From positions 211,157-275,156 of the forward strand of contig NZ_NJGY01000005.1 of NCBI RefSeq assembly GCF_002250505.1: a DNA stretch of 64,000 nt. Reading direction: 5' to 3'. Source of the stretch: Janthinobacterium sp. PC23-8 (GTDB taxonomy: Bacteria > Pseudomonadota > Gammaproteobacteria > Burkholderiales > Burkholderiaceae_D). Positions 31,351 through 40,314 of the stretch are shown piece by piece. The notes under the pieces are model-generated. The model made no database searches. It had not been told where the DNA came from and was given only the letters and a program-made list of their open reading frames with translations. The position numbers and the translations under genes are program-made. Within the stretch, counting starts at the first letter, position 1. Every line of letters starts with the position of its first letter.

Positions 31351-33021
31351 ATGACGATATGGAAGGCGCACCCTCGCGCGATCACGATGCTGACACTACT
31401 TACCTGCCTGGCCGGCCACGGCCAGGCGGCCCTGCCGCCGGGCGTACACGATGCGCTCGATAGCCAGCTGGGCCTGCATCGCGGCCAGGATTTTCGGCTT
31501 GCCGATGGCCAGTGCCGCGATTGCCCGACGATCCCGCAGGCGCTGTTTTACTTTCGCGATGAAGTCATCGCCGTGCCCAGGGCGGGGCTGCCCGTGTCCG
31601 GCCATTCGAGCGTGGCGCGCGGCAAGGACGATGTGCGGGCCTGGGCCGCCAGTGCCGAGGCGCGGCAACTGGCCTATCCGGGCCTGGTCTGGCTGGGTGC
31701 GCCGCAGTTGCTGCCAGATGCCATGTTTTCAGCGGGCGGCGCCAGCCTGCGCCTGCCTGGCGGCGCCGTGCTGCCAGCGCGGCTGGTGCCGAAGATCGCC
31801 ACCAACCTGGCGTATTTCGACGCCAGTTCACATGCTTTTTTCGACGCCAGATCCGTGCGCGTGCGCGGCCGCCTGGAGCAGGTGGACGGCGCGCAGCGTT
31901 ACACCGCGCGCACCATCTGGCCCAACGACTTCGTGATCGCCGCCCAGCCGCTGGCGCTCGAGCCATTGAAAAGCAAGGACGGCCTGGTCGACTATGTGCG
32001 GGCGCACGATGGCGGCGCCAGGAGCGCCTATTCGAACCGCCTGATCTGGGAGCGCCAGCCGGGCGCGGCCAGCCAAAGCCGGGGCCGGCCCGTGCTGGGC
32101 GTCATGCTCAACGGCGCGCAGGGCGATGACGATGAAGCCTACGGCGGGCATTTTGCGATCGCCACCGGCACCATGGGAGCGCGCGGCGAATTTGCCGACT
32201 GGATCGTGAATAATTTCTATGGCCTCGACGCCTATGGCGAAAAGGGTATTTTGGCCGCCTCGGTGCCGATGGATAACTACCTGGCCGACCTGAACAGCGG
32301 GCAATCGTATTACCGGCCGTCGTACATGCTGGTCGCGGTGCTGAATAATCCACGCACCGCCGTGGCCTACCAGGGCGGCGTGCAGCGCCTGTACAACCAG
32401 TATTACCGGCACGATATCGCCTACGACGGCGCGCTGAACAACTGCGCCGGCCTGAGCATGGATGTGTTTGATGCGCTGGGCTGGAACATTCCGGCGCGCG
32501 GTCCCACCCATGCCCTGATGGCCCTGGCCGGCTATCCGTACAAGGCGATCAGCAAATGGAGCTTGAAGGAAGGCCGCAAGGCGTATGACTACCTGAGCGA
32601 GGAACAGACGCGGCTGTATCCGGCGGTGGCGTTCGATGCGGCCGGCCAGGACCTGCTGCGGCTGGTGAGCGGCGCGCCGGGGCGCGTCCTGACGCCATTC
32701 GAGCAGCAACTGCGCAGCGACGTGGACGCGTTGATCCTGGTGCGCATTCCGCAGTTCCCGTCGAGCCGCGCCTTCGGCTCGGCACCCGTGTTTTCCTATG
32801 ACGAATACATGGCGCGCACGCCGGCCGACCATGCCGACTGGAAGATCGTGCCGGTCGAACCGAAGCCATTCCCGGCGGCCTTGCGCGACGGCCTGGCCCG
32901 CGAGCCGCTACCGCGCAGCGTGATGCCGTGGCCGGTGGCGCTGGCCGGCGTCACGCTGCTGGCGCTGCTGCTGGGCGCCGGTTGGCTGGCGCGCCGGCGC
33001 TGGATGCAGCGCCGGCGCTGA
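31351..33021 (+). CDS. Large exported protein of unknown function with a C-terminal membrane anchor
   Basis: The 556-aa protein has a signal peptide (TMLTLLTCLAGHGQA) and a C-terminal transmembrane helix followed by Arg-rich residues (WPVALAGVTLLALLLGAGWLARRRW). This suggests a periplasmic body anchored in the inner membrane. A CRDC pair sits near the mature start. The middle part has YGGHFAIATGTMG, NNFYGLDAYGEKGIL and NNCAGLSMDVFDALGW. The His followed by NNC resembles the active-site arrangement of papain-fold or NlpC-like cysteine peptidases, but this is only a resemblance. I do not recognise the family. GGAG lies ten bases before the ATG. Confidence 0.7.
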   Translation: MTIWKAHPRAITMLTLLTCLAGHGQAALPPGVHDALDSQLGLHRGQDFRLADGQCRDCPTIPQALFYFRDEVIAVPRAGLPVSGHSSVARGKDDVRAWAASAEARQLAYPGLVWLGAPQLLPDAMFSAGGASLRLPGGAVLPARLVPKIATNLAYFDASSHAFFDARSVRVRGRLEQVDGAQRYTARTIWPNDFVIAAQPLALEPLKSKDGLVDYVRAHDGGARSAYSNRLIWERQPGAASQSRGRPVLGVMLNGAQGDDDEAYGGHFAIATGTMGARGEFADWIVNNFYGLDAYGEKGILAASVPMDNYLADLNSGQSYYRPSYMLVAVLNNPRTAVAYQGGVQRLYNQYYRHDIAYDGALNNCAGLSMDVFDALGWNIPARGPTHALMALAGYPYKAISKWSLKEGRKAYDYLSEEQTRLYPAVAFDAAGQDLLRLVSGAPGRVLTPFEQQLRSDVDALILVRIPQFPSSRAFGSAPVFSYDEYMARTPADHADWKIVPVEPKPFPAALRDGLAREPLPRSVMPWPVALAGVTLLALLLGAGWLARRRWMQRRR

Positions 33022-33029
33022 GCGCCCTG

Positions 33030-35873
33030 TCAGCCGGTATTGCGCAAGCCTGCCGCCACCCCGTTGATCGACAGCTGGATGCCGCGGTGCACGCGCTCGT
33101 CGAGCTGCTTCTCGGTCGACAATGCGCGGTGGCGTTTGATCAGTTCCACCTGCAAGTGGTTCAGCGGATCGAGGTAAGCAAAACGGTTCTGGATCGAGCG
33201 CGCCAGCAGCGGATTGCCGGCCAGGCGCTCCGTGTTGCCGGTGATCAGTTCCAGGCATTGCAAGGTATTGCCATGCTCTTCCGTGATGCGTTTGTAGATA
33301 CGTTCGCGCAAGTCAGGATCGGCCACCAGTTCCGCGTAGCGCGAGGCGATCGCCAGGTCCGTCTTGGCCAGCACCATATCCATGTTCGACAGCAGGGTGG
33401 CAAAAAACGGCCATTCGGCGTGCATGCTGCGCAAGGTGTCGATTTTCTCGTCCTTTGCGCCGTTGCCGTCGTTGATCCAGGCGCCAATCGCGCTGCCGAA
33501 ACCGAACCAGCCCGGCAGCAGCAGGCGGCACTGGCCCCAGGAAAAGCCCCACGGTATCGCGCGCAAGTCTTCGATGCGCTGGTTGGCCTTGCGCGAGGCG
33601 GGGCGCGAACCGAGGTTCAGTTCGGCAATTTCCGCAATCGGCGTGGCCGCAAAGAAATACTCCGTAAAGCCCGGCGTTTCATAGACCAGTTGGCGATACG
33701 CCTTGTAGGCCAGGTGCGACAGTTCGGCCATCACCGTTTCAAAGCGCGCCAGTTGCCTGGCTTGCTGCGGATTTTCCGTCTGCGGCGCCAGGCTCGCTTC
33801 CAGCGTGGCGGCGACCAGCAATTCCAGGTTGCGCCGGCCGATTTCGGCGTTGGAAAACTTCGAGGCGATGATCTCGCCTTGCTCCGTCAGGCGGATCTGG
33901 CCGTTGACGGTGCCCGGTGGCTGCGCCAGGATGGCTTCGTAGCTGGGGCCGCCGCCACGGCCCACCGTGCCGCCGCGGCCATGGAACAGGCGCAGCTTGA
34001 CCCCCGCCCGCTGAAAGTCGGCCACCAGCGCCAGTTCGGCCTTGTACAGCTCCCAGTTCGAGGTGAGAAAGCCGCCATCCTTGTTCGAGTCGGAATAGCC
34101 GAGCATGACTTCCTGCAGTTGCCCCTGCCTGGCGATCAGCTGTTTGACCAGCGGCAGGGCCATCGCGCGGCCCATGATGCCGGCCGCGCGCTGCAGGTCG
34201 GGGATGGTTTCGAACAGCGGGATGACCATCAGTTCGGCGCTGGCGCCGTCGCCGCCGTCGCCGCCATCAATGCGCAGCAGCCCGGTTTCCTTCTGCAGCA
34301 GCATCACTTCCAGCAGGTCGGACACGGTTTCCGTGTGCGAGATGATGTAGTTGCGGATCGCCCGCGCGCCGTAGCGCGCGCGGATATCGCGTGCCGCGCG
34401 CAAAATCGCCAGTTCGGCATCGGTCACCTCGTTATAAGTGATGAAGGGCGAATACAGCAGGCGCGGCTGCGACAGTTCACTCAGCAGCAGCGTTTCCCGC
34501 GCGTCCTCGTCCAGCGCGCAGTAATCGCTTTCCACGCCGCTTCTTGCAAACAGGTCGGCCAGCACTTTTTCGTGCACGTCCGAGGTTTGCCGCATGTCGA
34601 GCGAGGCCAGGTGAAAGCCGAAGATATCGGCCGCGCGGCGCAAGGTGGCCAGGCGCGGGCGCGCCAGCGCGGCGCCGTGATGGGCCGTCAGCGAGGCGTT
34701 GATCACTTTCAAATCGGCCGCAAACGCGGCCGCGTCAGGATAGGACGCGGCCGGACCGACTTCCTTGCGCAGGATATTGGTCGCGCCCAGGGCGCGCGCG
34801 GTGGCCGCCAGGCGCGCATAGATGCCGATCAGGGCGCGCCGGTACGGTTCGTCGCTGCGGTGCGGCGAGGCGTCCGGCGACTGCCCGGCCAACGCTTCGA
34901 GTTCGCCGCTCACGCCGACGAGCAGGGTCGAGACCGACAATTCGGCGCCCAGCGCGTGCACTTCGTCGAGATAAAAGTCGAGGATAGTGGTGGCGTGGCG
35001 CGCCAGCGCATGCTGCATGGTGCCGGCGTTGACGTTCGGGTTGCCGTCGCGGTCGCCGCCGATCCAGCTGCCCATCTGCACATGGGCCGCGTCGATCGGC
35101 GTGACGGTGCCGTCAGGGTTCGGATATTCGGCGGCGATATCGTCCTCGATATCGTCGTACAGGGCCGGCAGCTCGCGCAGGAAGGTGATGCGGTAGTAGG
35201 ACAGGGCGTTTTCGATCTCGTCGGCCACCGTCAGCTTCGAGTAGCGCAGCATGCGCGTTTGCCACAGGGTTGCCACGCGCGAGCGCAGCAACTGCAGGTT
35301 GGCCTGGCGTTCCTTCGGCGTTTGCGGCGTGTCGCGTTCGGCCAGCAGGCGCGCGATATCGTGCTCGGCGTCGAGGATGCTCTTGCGCTGCACTTCGGTC
35401 GGGTGGGCTGTCAGCACGGGGGCGATCAGCGCGTCGCGGAAAAAGGTGTCGACGGTGGCGCGCGTCACGCCGGCGGCGCGCAGTTTTTTCAGCGCAAAGC
35501 CCACGCTGCCTTTTTGCGCGCTGGAGCCGGCCAGCAGATGGGCGCGGCGGCGGCGGATATGGTGCTGGTCTTCGGCGATATTGGCCAGGTGCGAAAAGTA
35601 GGAAAAGGCGCGCACCACGGAATTGGTCTGCTCGCGCGTCAGTTGCTTGAGCATGGCGTCCAGTGCCAAAGCGGCGCCGGCGTCTGCTTCGCGGCGAAAG
35701 CGCACGGAGGTCTGGCGGATGGTTTCGACCACCTGGAAGACGGCCTCGCCTTCGTGCTCGCGCAGCACGTCGCCCAGCAGGCGGCCCAGCAAGCGGATAT
35801 CTTCTTTCAGTGGCGCGTCCTTGTCGGAGCTGGAGGCGGCGTCTGTTTCTGGTGCACTGGCTTCATTGAGCAT
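33030..35873 (-). CDS. ppc: Phosphoenolpyruvate carboxylase
   Basis: The enzyme makes oxaloacetate from PEP and bicarbonate, refilling the TCA cycle. At 947 aa it is of normal size for the family. Signature motifs are present: VLTAHPTEVQRKS (catalytic His), FHGRGGTVGRGGGP, LGYSDSNKDGGFLTSNWELYKAE and the C-terminal QLSINGVAAGLRNTG. The ATG at 35873 gives MLNEASAPETDA; a GTG at 35885 is also possible. The gene is divergent from hemC, and its end is convergent with the unknown exported protein, leaving an 8-bp gap. Confidence 0.96.
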   Translation of the reverse strand: MLNEASAPETDAASSSDKDAPLKEDIRLLGRLLGDVLREHEGEAVFQVVETIRQTSVRFRREADAGAALALDAMLKQLTREQTNSVVRAFSYFSHLANIAEDQHHIRRRRAHLLAGSSAQKGSVGFALKKLRAAGVTRATVDTFFRDALIAPVLTAHPTEVQRKSILDAEHDIARLLAERDTPQTPKERQANLQLLRSRVATLWQTRMLRYSKLTVADEIENALSYYRITFLRELPALYDDIEDDIAAEYPNPDGTVTPIDAAHVQMGSWIGGDRDGNPNVNAGTMQHALARHATTILDFYLDEVHALGAELSVSTLLVGVSGELEALAGQSPDASPHRSDEPYRRALIGIYARLAATARALGATNILRKEVGPAASYPDAAAFAADLKVINASLTAHHGAALARPRLATLRRAADIFGFHLASLDMRQTSDVHEKVLADLFARSGVESDYCALDEDARETLLLSELSQPRLLYSPFITYNEVTDAELAILRAARDIRARYGARAIRNYIISHTETVSDLLEVMLLQKETGLLRIDGGDGGDGASAELMVIPLFETIPDLQRAAGIMGRAMALPLVKQLIARQGQLQEVMLGYSDSNKDGGFLTSNWELYKAELALVADFQRAGVKLRLFHGRGGTVGRGGGPSYEAILAQPPGTVNGQIRLTEQGEIIASKFSNAEIGRRNLELLVAATLEASLAPQTENPQQARQLARFETVMAELSHLAYKAYRQLVYETPGFTEYFFAATPIAEIAELNLGSRPASRKANQRIEDLRAIPWGFSWGQCRLLLPGWFGFGSAIGAWINDGNGAKDEKIDTLRSMHAEWPFFATLLSNMDMVLAKTDLAIASRYAELVADPDLRERIYKRITEEHGNTLQCLELITGNTERLAGNPLLARSIQNRFAYLDPLNHLQVELIKRHRALSTEKQLDERVHRGIQLSINGVAAGLRNTG

Positions 35874-36098
35874 GATTGATACCAAAGTAGGTGTAAAAGA
35901 AAAGAATCGGTAAAGGCGCCGGGCGTTCAGCCGTAGCGTGGAGGGGGCGCATGATAAAATTTATGATCTTGAACATGGCGTGTGACCGGTTTTGCCGAGT
36001 AGGCAAAGGAACAATAATTATAGCGACGCCGCGCGCTCTGCCCGCAAAACAGTGGCATAGCCAGCGGCGAAACAACAACGACAGCGAAAGAACTTGTT

Positions 36099-37100
36099 TT
36101 GAACTCATCCGAAATGCCCCCCGAATTGAATGTCCCGGCCAAGCTGATCATCGCCTCGCGCGAAAGCCGGCTGGCCATGTGGCAGGCCGAGCATGTGCGC
36201 GCGCGCCTGGCCGCGCTGTATCCGCAGTGTAGCGTTGAAATCCTCGGCATGACCACGCGCGGCGACCAGATCCTTGACCGCGCGCTGTCCAAGGTGGGCG
36301 GCAAGGGCCTGTTCGTCAAGGAACTGGAAGTGGCGATGGACGAAGGCCGCGCCGACCTGGCCGTGCATTCATTGAAAGACGTGCCGATGGAGCTGCCGGC
36401 GGGCTTTGCCCTGGCCGCCATCCTGGAACGCGAAGATCCGCGCGACGCGTTCGTGTCGAACGACTACGCCAGCCTCGACGCGCTGCCGCATGGCGCCGTG
36501 GTCGGCACCAGCAGCCTGCGCCGCCAGTCGCTGATCGCCGCGCGCTACCCGCACCTGACCATTTTGCCGCTGCGCGGCAATCTCGATACGCGCCTGGGCA
36601 AACTCGACCGTGGCGACTACGCCGCCATTATCCTGGCCGCCGCCGGCCTGAAACGCCTGGGCCTGGAAGAGCGCATCCGCGCCGTGCTCGACCCCGAATA
36701 CAGCCTGCCGGCGGCCGGCCAGGGCGCGATGGCGATTGAAATCAGGCGCGAACGCGCCGACGGCGTCGACCTGGCCGCCTTGCTGGCGCCGCTGAACCAC
36801 ACGGCCACCGCGCAAGCCGTGACGGCCGAACGCAAGGTGTCGAAAATATTCGGCGGCAGCTGCCAGATTCCGCTGGCCGCCTTTGCCACCGTCGATGGCG
36901 ACCAGATGCGCCTGCGCGCCATGGTCGCCACGCCGGACGGCAAGCGCATGGCCAGCGCCGACGTCAGTGGCGCGCCTGACGCGCCCGAGCAGCTCGGCGA
37001 GGCCGTGGCCGAACTGCTGCGCACGCAGGACGCCGCCGCCATCCTGGCCTCGTGCGCGGTCACGCCGGACCAGCACGAAGGGCTGGCGCCGCATGCCTGA
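36099..37100 (+). CDS. hemC: Porphobilinogen deaminase (hydroxymethylbilane synthase)
   Basis: The enzyme polymerises four porphobilinogens into hydroxymethylbilane in heme and siroheme synthesis. The 333-aa protein shows LIIASRESRLAMWQAEHV, KGLFVKELEVAM, LAVHSLKDVP, GTSSLRRQ and IFGGSCQIPLAA. The last contains the Cys that carries the dipyrromethane cofactor. I use the TTG start giving MNSSEMPPELN, with GAAAGAA upstream; an ATG at 36114 is the alternative. It heads the hemC-hemD-hemX-hemY operon. Confidence 0.95.
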   Translation: MNSSEMPPELNVPAKLIIASRESRLAMWQAEHVRARLAALYPQCSVEILGMTTRGDQILDRALSKVGGKGLFVKELEVAMDEGRADLAVHSLKDVPMELPAGFALAAILEREDPRDAFVSNDYASLDALPHGAVVGTSSLRRQSLIAARYPHLTILPLRGNLDTRLGKLDRGDYAAIILAAAGLKRLGLEERIRAVLDPEYSLPAAGQGAMAIEIRRERADGVDLAALLAPLNHTATAQAVTAERKVSKIFGGSCQIPLAAFATVDGDQMRLRAMVATPDGKRMASADVSGAPDAPEQLGEAVAELLRTQDAAAILASCAVTPDQHEGLAPHA

Positions 37101-37881
37101 TGTGGCGACGGTGGTGATCACGCGGCCGGCGCAACAAGCCGGGCCGCTGGCCGCGCGCATCGCCGCACTGGGGCGCAGGGTTGCATTGCTGCCGCTGCTG
37201 GAAATTCATCCGCTGCATCAGCCGGACGAATGCGCGCACTTGCAGGGCGTGCTGGCGCGCCTGGCGGACTATGACCTGGTGGCCTTTGTGTCGCCCAACG
37301 CCATCGACTGCGTATTTGCGCACCTGCCTGCCTGGCCGGGCGGCGTGGCGCTGGCGGTGGTGGGCGAGGGCAGCCGCCTGGCGCTGGCCGCGCACGGTGT
37401 CAACCAGTCCAACGCCAGCATCACCAGCCCCGGTGAGCATGCGCGCAGCGATTCCGAACACTTGTTGCTGGCGCTGGACTTGCCGGCCCTGCGCGGCAAG
37501 CGCGTGCTGATCGTGCGCGGCGACGGCGGCCGCGATTTCCTGGCCGACGGCTTGCGCGCGGCCGGCGCCAGTGTCGACTTCGTTACCGCCTACCGGCGTG
37601 CCGTGCCAAGCTTGACGCCGGCCTTGCGGGCGACTCTGGAACAGTTGTTGCAGCATAATAATGACTGGGTCATCACCAGCTCGGAAGCGCTGCGCGGCCT
37701 GCTGTCCTTGCTCGCCGAAATGGACGCGGAGAGGCAGTTTGTTGTAAAAATGAAACAGCAGCATCTGATCGTGCCGCATGCCCGTATTGCACAGTCTGCG
37801 GCACAGCTGGGCTTTGCCCATGTGACCTTGACAGGATCTGGCGACGCAGGCGTGCTCGCCGCGTTACAATCACGACCATGA
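37093..37881 (+). CDS. hemD: Uroporphyrinogen-III synthase
   Basis: It cyclises hydroxymethylbilane to uroporphyrinogen III. The 262-aa protein starts VVITRPAQQAGPLAARIAALG and has the weakly conserved family pattern FVSPNAI, RVLIVRGDGGRDFLADGLRAAGASVDFVTAYRR and WVITSSEALRGLL. It overlaps the hemC end by 8 bp and the hemX start by 4 bp (ATGA), so translation is coupled. Confidence 0.93.
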   Translation: MPDVATVVITRPAQQAGPLAARIAALGRRVALLPLLEIHPLHQPDECAHLQGVLARLADYDLVAFVSPNAIDCVFAHLPAWPGGVALAVVGEGSRLALAAHGVNQSNASITSPGEHARSDSEHLLLALDLPALRGKRVLIVRGDGGRDFLADGLRAAGASVDFVTAYRRAVPSLTPALRATLEQLLQHNNDWVITSSEALRGLLSLLAEMDAERQFVVKMKQQHLIVPHARIAQSAAQLGFAHVTLTGSGDAGVLAALQSRP

Positions 37882-39038
37882 ACGAAATGCCTACACACTC
37901 AGAACCGACTCCAACGCCTGGCAGCGCCGTCTTGACGACGCCGCCGGCGGCCGATCAACCGGGCGCGTCCCCGCATGGCCGCGCGCCGACCCTGCTCGAT
38001 CAGCTGCAAAAGCCGATGAGCATCGCCGTCATCGTGCTGGCGGTGCTGCTGGCGGCGCAAAGCTGGTCGAGCAGCAAGCAGATCCGCAACCTGCGCGAGG
38101 AAGTGGCCAAGCGTTTGCAAAAGGGCGATATCAGCAACGCCGAAACGGGCGTGGTGGCGCGCAATGTGCAAGAAAGCAACAAAGAACTGCAGATCAAGGT
38201 CGGCGCGCTGGAAAACCGCCAGAGCGAAACGCAAAGCCAGCAACTGGCGCTCGAGCAGCTCTACAACGACCTGTCGAAGAACCGCGACGAGTGGGCCCTG
38301 ACGGAAATCGAGCAAGTGCTGTCGACCGCCAGCCAGCAGCTGCAACTGGCCGGCAATGTGCCCGGCGCGCTGATCGCGCTGCAAAACGCCGACCGCAGCC
38401 TGTCGCGCTCGGACAAGCCGCAATTCATCACCATCCGCCGCGCGATCGGCCGCGACATGGAAAAGCTCAAGGCCCTGCCGAGCGTCGATTCGACCGGCGT
38501 GGCGCTGCGCCTGGACGCCGTGATCGCCCAGATCGACGCCTTGCCGATGCTGTCCGACGAAAAGCCGGCGCTGCCGGCCGCGCCTGAGAGGGCGCGCAAG
38601 CCGGTGCCGGTGCGAAATGCGGCCGGCAAGCTGGTCGGGCCACCGGCGCCCGAACCGCTGCTGCTGCAAGTGCGCAATGGCTTCGATACCTGGAGCGGCG
38701 ACATGTGGAACGACGTGCGCCAGCTGATCCGCATCCGCCGTGTCGACACGCCCGAAGCGCTGATGCTGTCGCCGACGCAGTCCTATTTCCTGCGCGAGAA
38801 TATCAAGCTGCGCCTGCTTAACGCGCGCATGGCGCTGCTGTCGCGCAACGAGACAGCCTTCCGCAACGACCTGATCGCTGCCCAGGATGGCCTGGCCAAG
38901 TATTTTGATACGCGTGCGCGCGCCACGCAAACGGCGCAAGGCCTGCTGCGCCAGGTACAAGCGAGCAACCTCGCCATCGACATGCCGACCTTGTCCGACA
39001 GCCTGACCGCTGTGCGCAACTACAAAGCGAAGTCCTGA
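37878..39038 (+). CDS. hemX: HemX-type membrane protein (uroporphyrinogen operon)
   Basis: The 386-aa protein has a Pro/Thr-rich cytoplasmic tail, one membrane helix (SIAVIVLAVLLAAQSW, near 48-63) and a long periplasmic coiled coil (KQIRNLREEVAKRL...VGALENRQSETQSQQLALEQLY). It lacks methyltransferase motifs, so the old name uroporphyrin-III C-methyltransferase does not apply. The role is undefined, but it always accompanies hemCD in proteobacteria. It sits between hemD and hemY. Confidence 0.9.
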   Translation: MNEMPTHSEPTPTPGSAVLTTPPAADQPGASPHGRAPTLLDQLQKPMSIAVIVLAVLLAAQSWSSSKQIRNLREEVAKRLQKGDISNAETGVVARNVQESNKELQIKVGALENRQSETQSQQLALEQLYNDLSKNRDEWALTEIEQVLSTASQQLQLAGNVPGALIALQNADRSLSRSDKPQFITIRRAIGRDMEKLKALPSVDSTGVALRLDAVIAQIDALPMLSDEKPALPAAPERARKPVPVRNAAGKLVGPPAPEPLLLQVRNGFDTWSGDMWNDVRQLIRIRRVDTPEALMLSPTQSYFLRENIKLRLLNARMALLSRNETAFRNDLIAAQDGLAKYFDTRARATQTAQGLLRQVQASNLAIDMPTLSDSLTAVRNYKAKS

Positions 39039-39042
39039 GCCC

Positions 39043-40239
39043 ATGCGTCTATTTCTCTGGTTACTCGCCCTGATGGCTGCGGCGATCGGTATCGCCGTAA
39101 CGGCCCGTTTCAATCCCGGCAACGTGGTGCTGTTCTATCCGCCGTACCGCATCGACCTGTCGCTGAATTTTTTCGTGCTGCTGCAGGTGACCCTGTTCGC
39201 GGTACTGTACTTCCTGTTGCGCGCCCTGCGCGCCACCGTGCGCATGCCGGCCGAAGTGGCCGCTTACCGCCGCCGCAAGCGTGAGCGCGACGGCAACAAG
39301 GGCTTGCGGGAAGCCTTGAAGGCGCTGTTCGAAGGCCGCTTCGGCCATGCCGAAAAAGCCGCCCTGCGCGCCGCCGAACTGGAAGAAAACGCCGGCCTGG
39401 CCGCCCTGATCGGCGCACGCGCCGCGCATCGCATGCGCCAGTCCGAACGCCGCGACAGCTGGCTGGCCCGCATCGAAGGCGATACGGCCCTCAAGACCGC
39501 GCGCCTGATGACGGTCACGGAACTGCTGGTCGACGACCACCAGCCCGAAGCGGCGCTGGCCGCCGTGCGTGAACTCAACGCCAGCGGCACGCGCCATATC
39601 CATGCGCTGCAATGGTCGCTGAAAGCCGAGCAGCAGGCGAAAAACTGGCCGGAAGTGCTGCGCCTGGTGCGCTCGCTCGACAAGCACCGCGCGCTGCATC
39701 CGGCGCTGTCGTCGCGCCTGCGCGAACTGGCTTATGAACACTTGTTGTCTGACCGCACGCACGACGCCGAGTCGTTGATGCACGTCTGGTCGACGGTGCC
39801 CACCAGCGACCGTGTGAAACCGTATATCGCCTGCCGCGCCGCCACCGCCCTCAATACGCGCGGCCTGCACGACGAAGCGCGCCTGGTGTGCGAAGAGTCC
39901 CTGGCAGCGGACTGGGACGACCGCGTGGTGCGCGCCTACCGCGAAGCGGCCGCGCCCTACGGCACGCCGGCCCTGCTGCTGCAGATCGAGCATTGCGAAC
40001 AGTGGCTGAAACAGCGTCCGCTGGACGCCGAACTGGCGCTCACTTTAGGCTCCCTGTGCCTGAAACAGAAATTGTGGGGCAAGGCCCAGCGCCACCTGGA
40101 GCAGGCCCTGTCCGACGCGACCGACCCGCGCATGGTGCGCGACGCCCATCTGAAACTGGCGCAGATGCACGACGCCTTGCAGCAGACGGAGCAGGCTGCG
40201 GCGCATTACCGGCAGTGCGCGCTGGCGACCATCCTGTAA
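39043..40239 (+). CDS. hemY: HemY-type TPR membrane protein
   Basis: The 398-aa protein starts with two membrane helices (residues about 2-20 and 40-61), followed by a cytoplasmic or periplasmic TPR-like helical region that ends LKLAQMHDALQQTEQAAAHYRQCAL. It belongs to the proteobacterial HemY N-domain family, which is unrelated to protoporphyrinogen oxidase of the same name. It is the last gene of the hem operon, 4 bp after hemX. Confidence 0.9.
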   Translation: MRLFLWLLALMAAAIGIAVTARFNPGNVVLFYPPYRIDLSLNFFVLLQVTLFAVLYFLLRALRATVRMPAEVAAYRRRKRERDGNKGLREALKALFEGRFGHAEKAALRAAELEENAGLAALIGARAAHRMRQSERRDSWLARIEGDTALKTARLMTVTELLVDDHQPEAALAAVRELNASGTRHIHALQWSLKAEQQAKNWPEVLRLVRSLDKHRALHPALSSRLRELAYEHLLSDRTHDAESLMHVWSTVPTSDRVKPYIACRAATALNTRGLHDEARLVCEESLAADWDDRVVRAYREAAAPYGTPALLLQIEHCEQWLKQRPLDAELALTLGSLCLKQKLWGKAQRHLEQALSDATDPRMVRDAHLKLAQMHDALQQTEQAAAHYRQCALATIL

Positions 40240-40242
40240 AGC

Positions 40243-40270
40243 AAAAAACCCGTCGCGAGACGGGTTTTTT
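40243..40270. terminator. hem operon terminator, bidirectional
   Basis: CCCGTC (40249-40254) and GACGGG (40259-40264) form the stem around GCGA, with A6 before and T6 after. It can also end the minus-strand receptor gene. Confidence 0.88.
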
Positions 40271-40288
40271 GTGGGTCTTGCGTGCCTT

Positions 40289-40314
40289 AAAACTTGAAAT
40301 TAAAACTTGAAATT
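40289..40314. repeat. 13-bp tandem duplication over the receptor stop codon
   Basis: AAAACTTGAAATT occurs twice back to back (40289-40301 and 40302-40314). It covers the last codons and stop of the receptor gene. The frame ends in the upstream-strand copy, so the second copy is non-coding. It looks like a replication-slippage duplication. Confidence 0.7.

Noticed and set aside
32928..35879. 983-codon plus-strand open frame
   Set aside because: It is the antisense shadow of ppc, whose catalytic motifs are on the minus strand.
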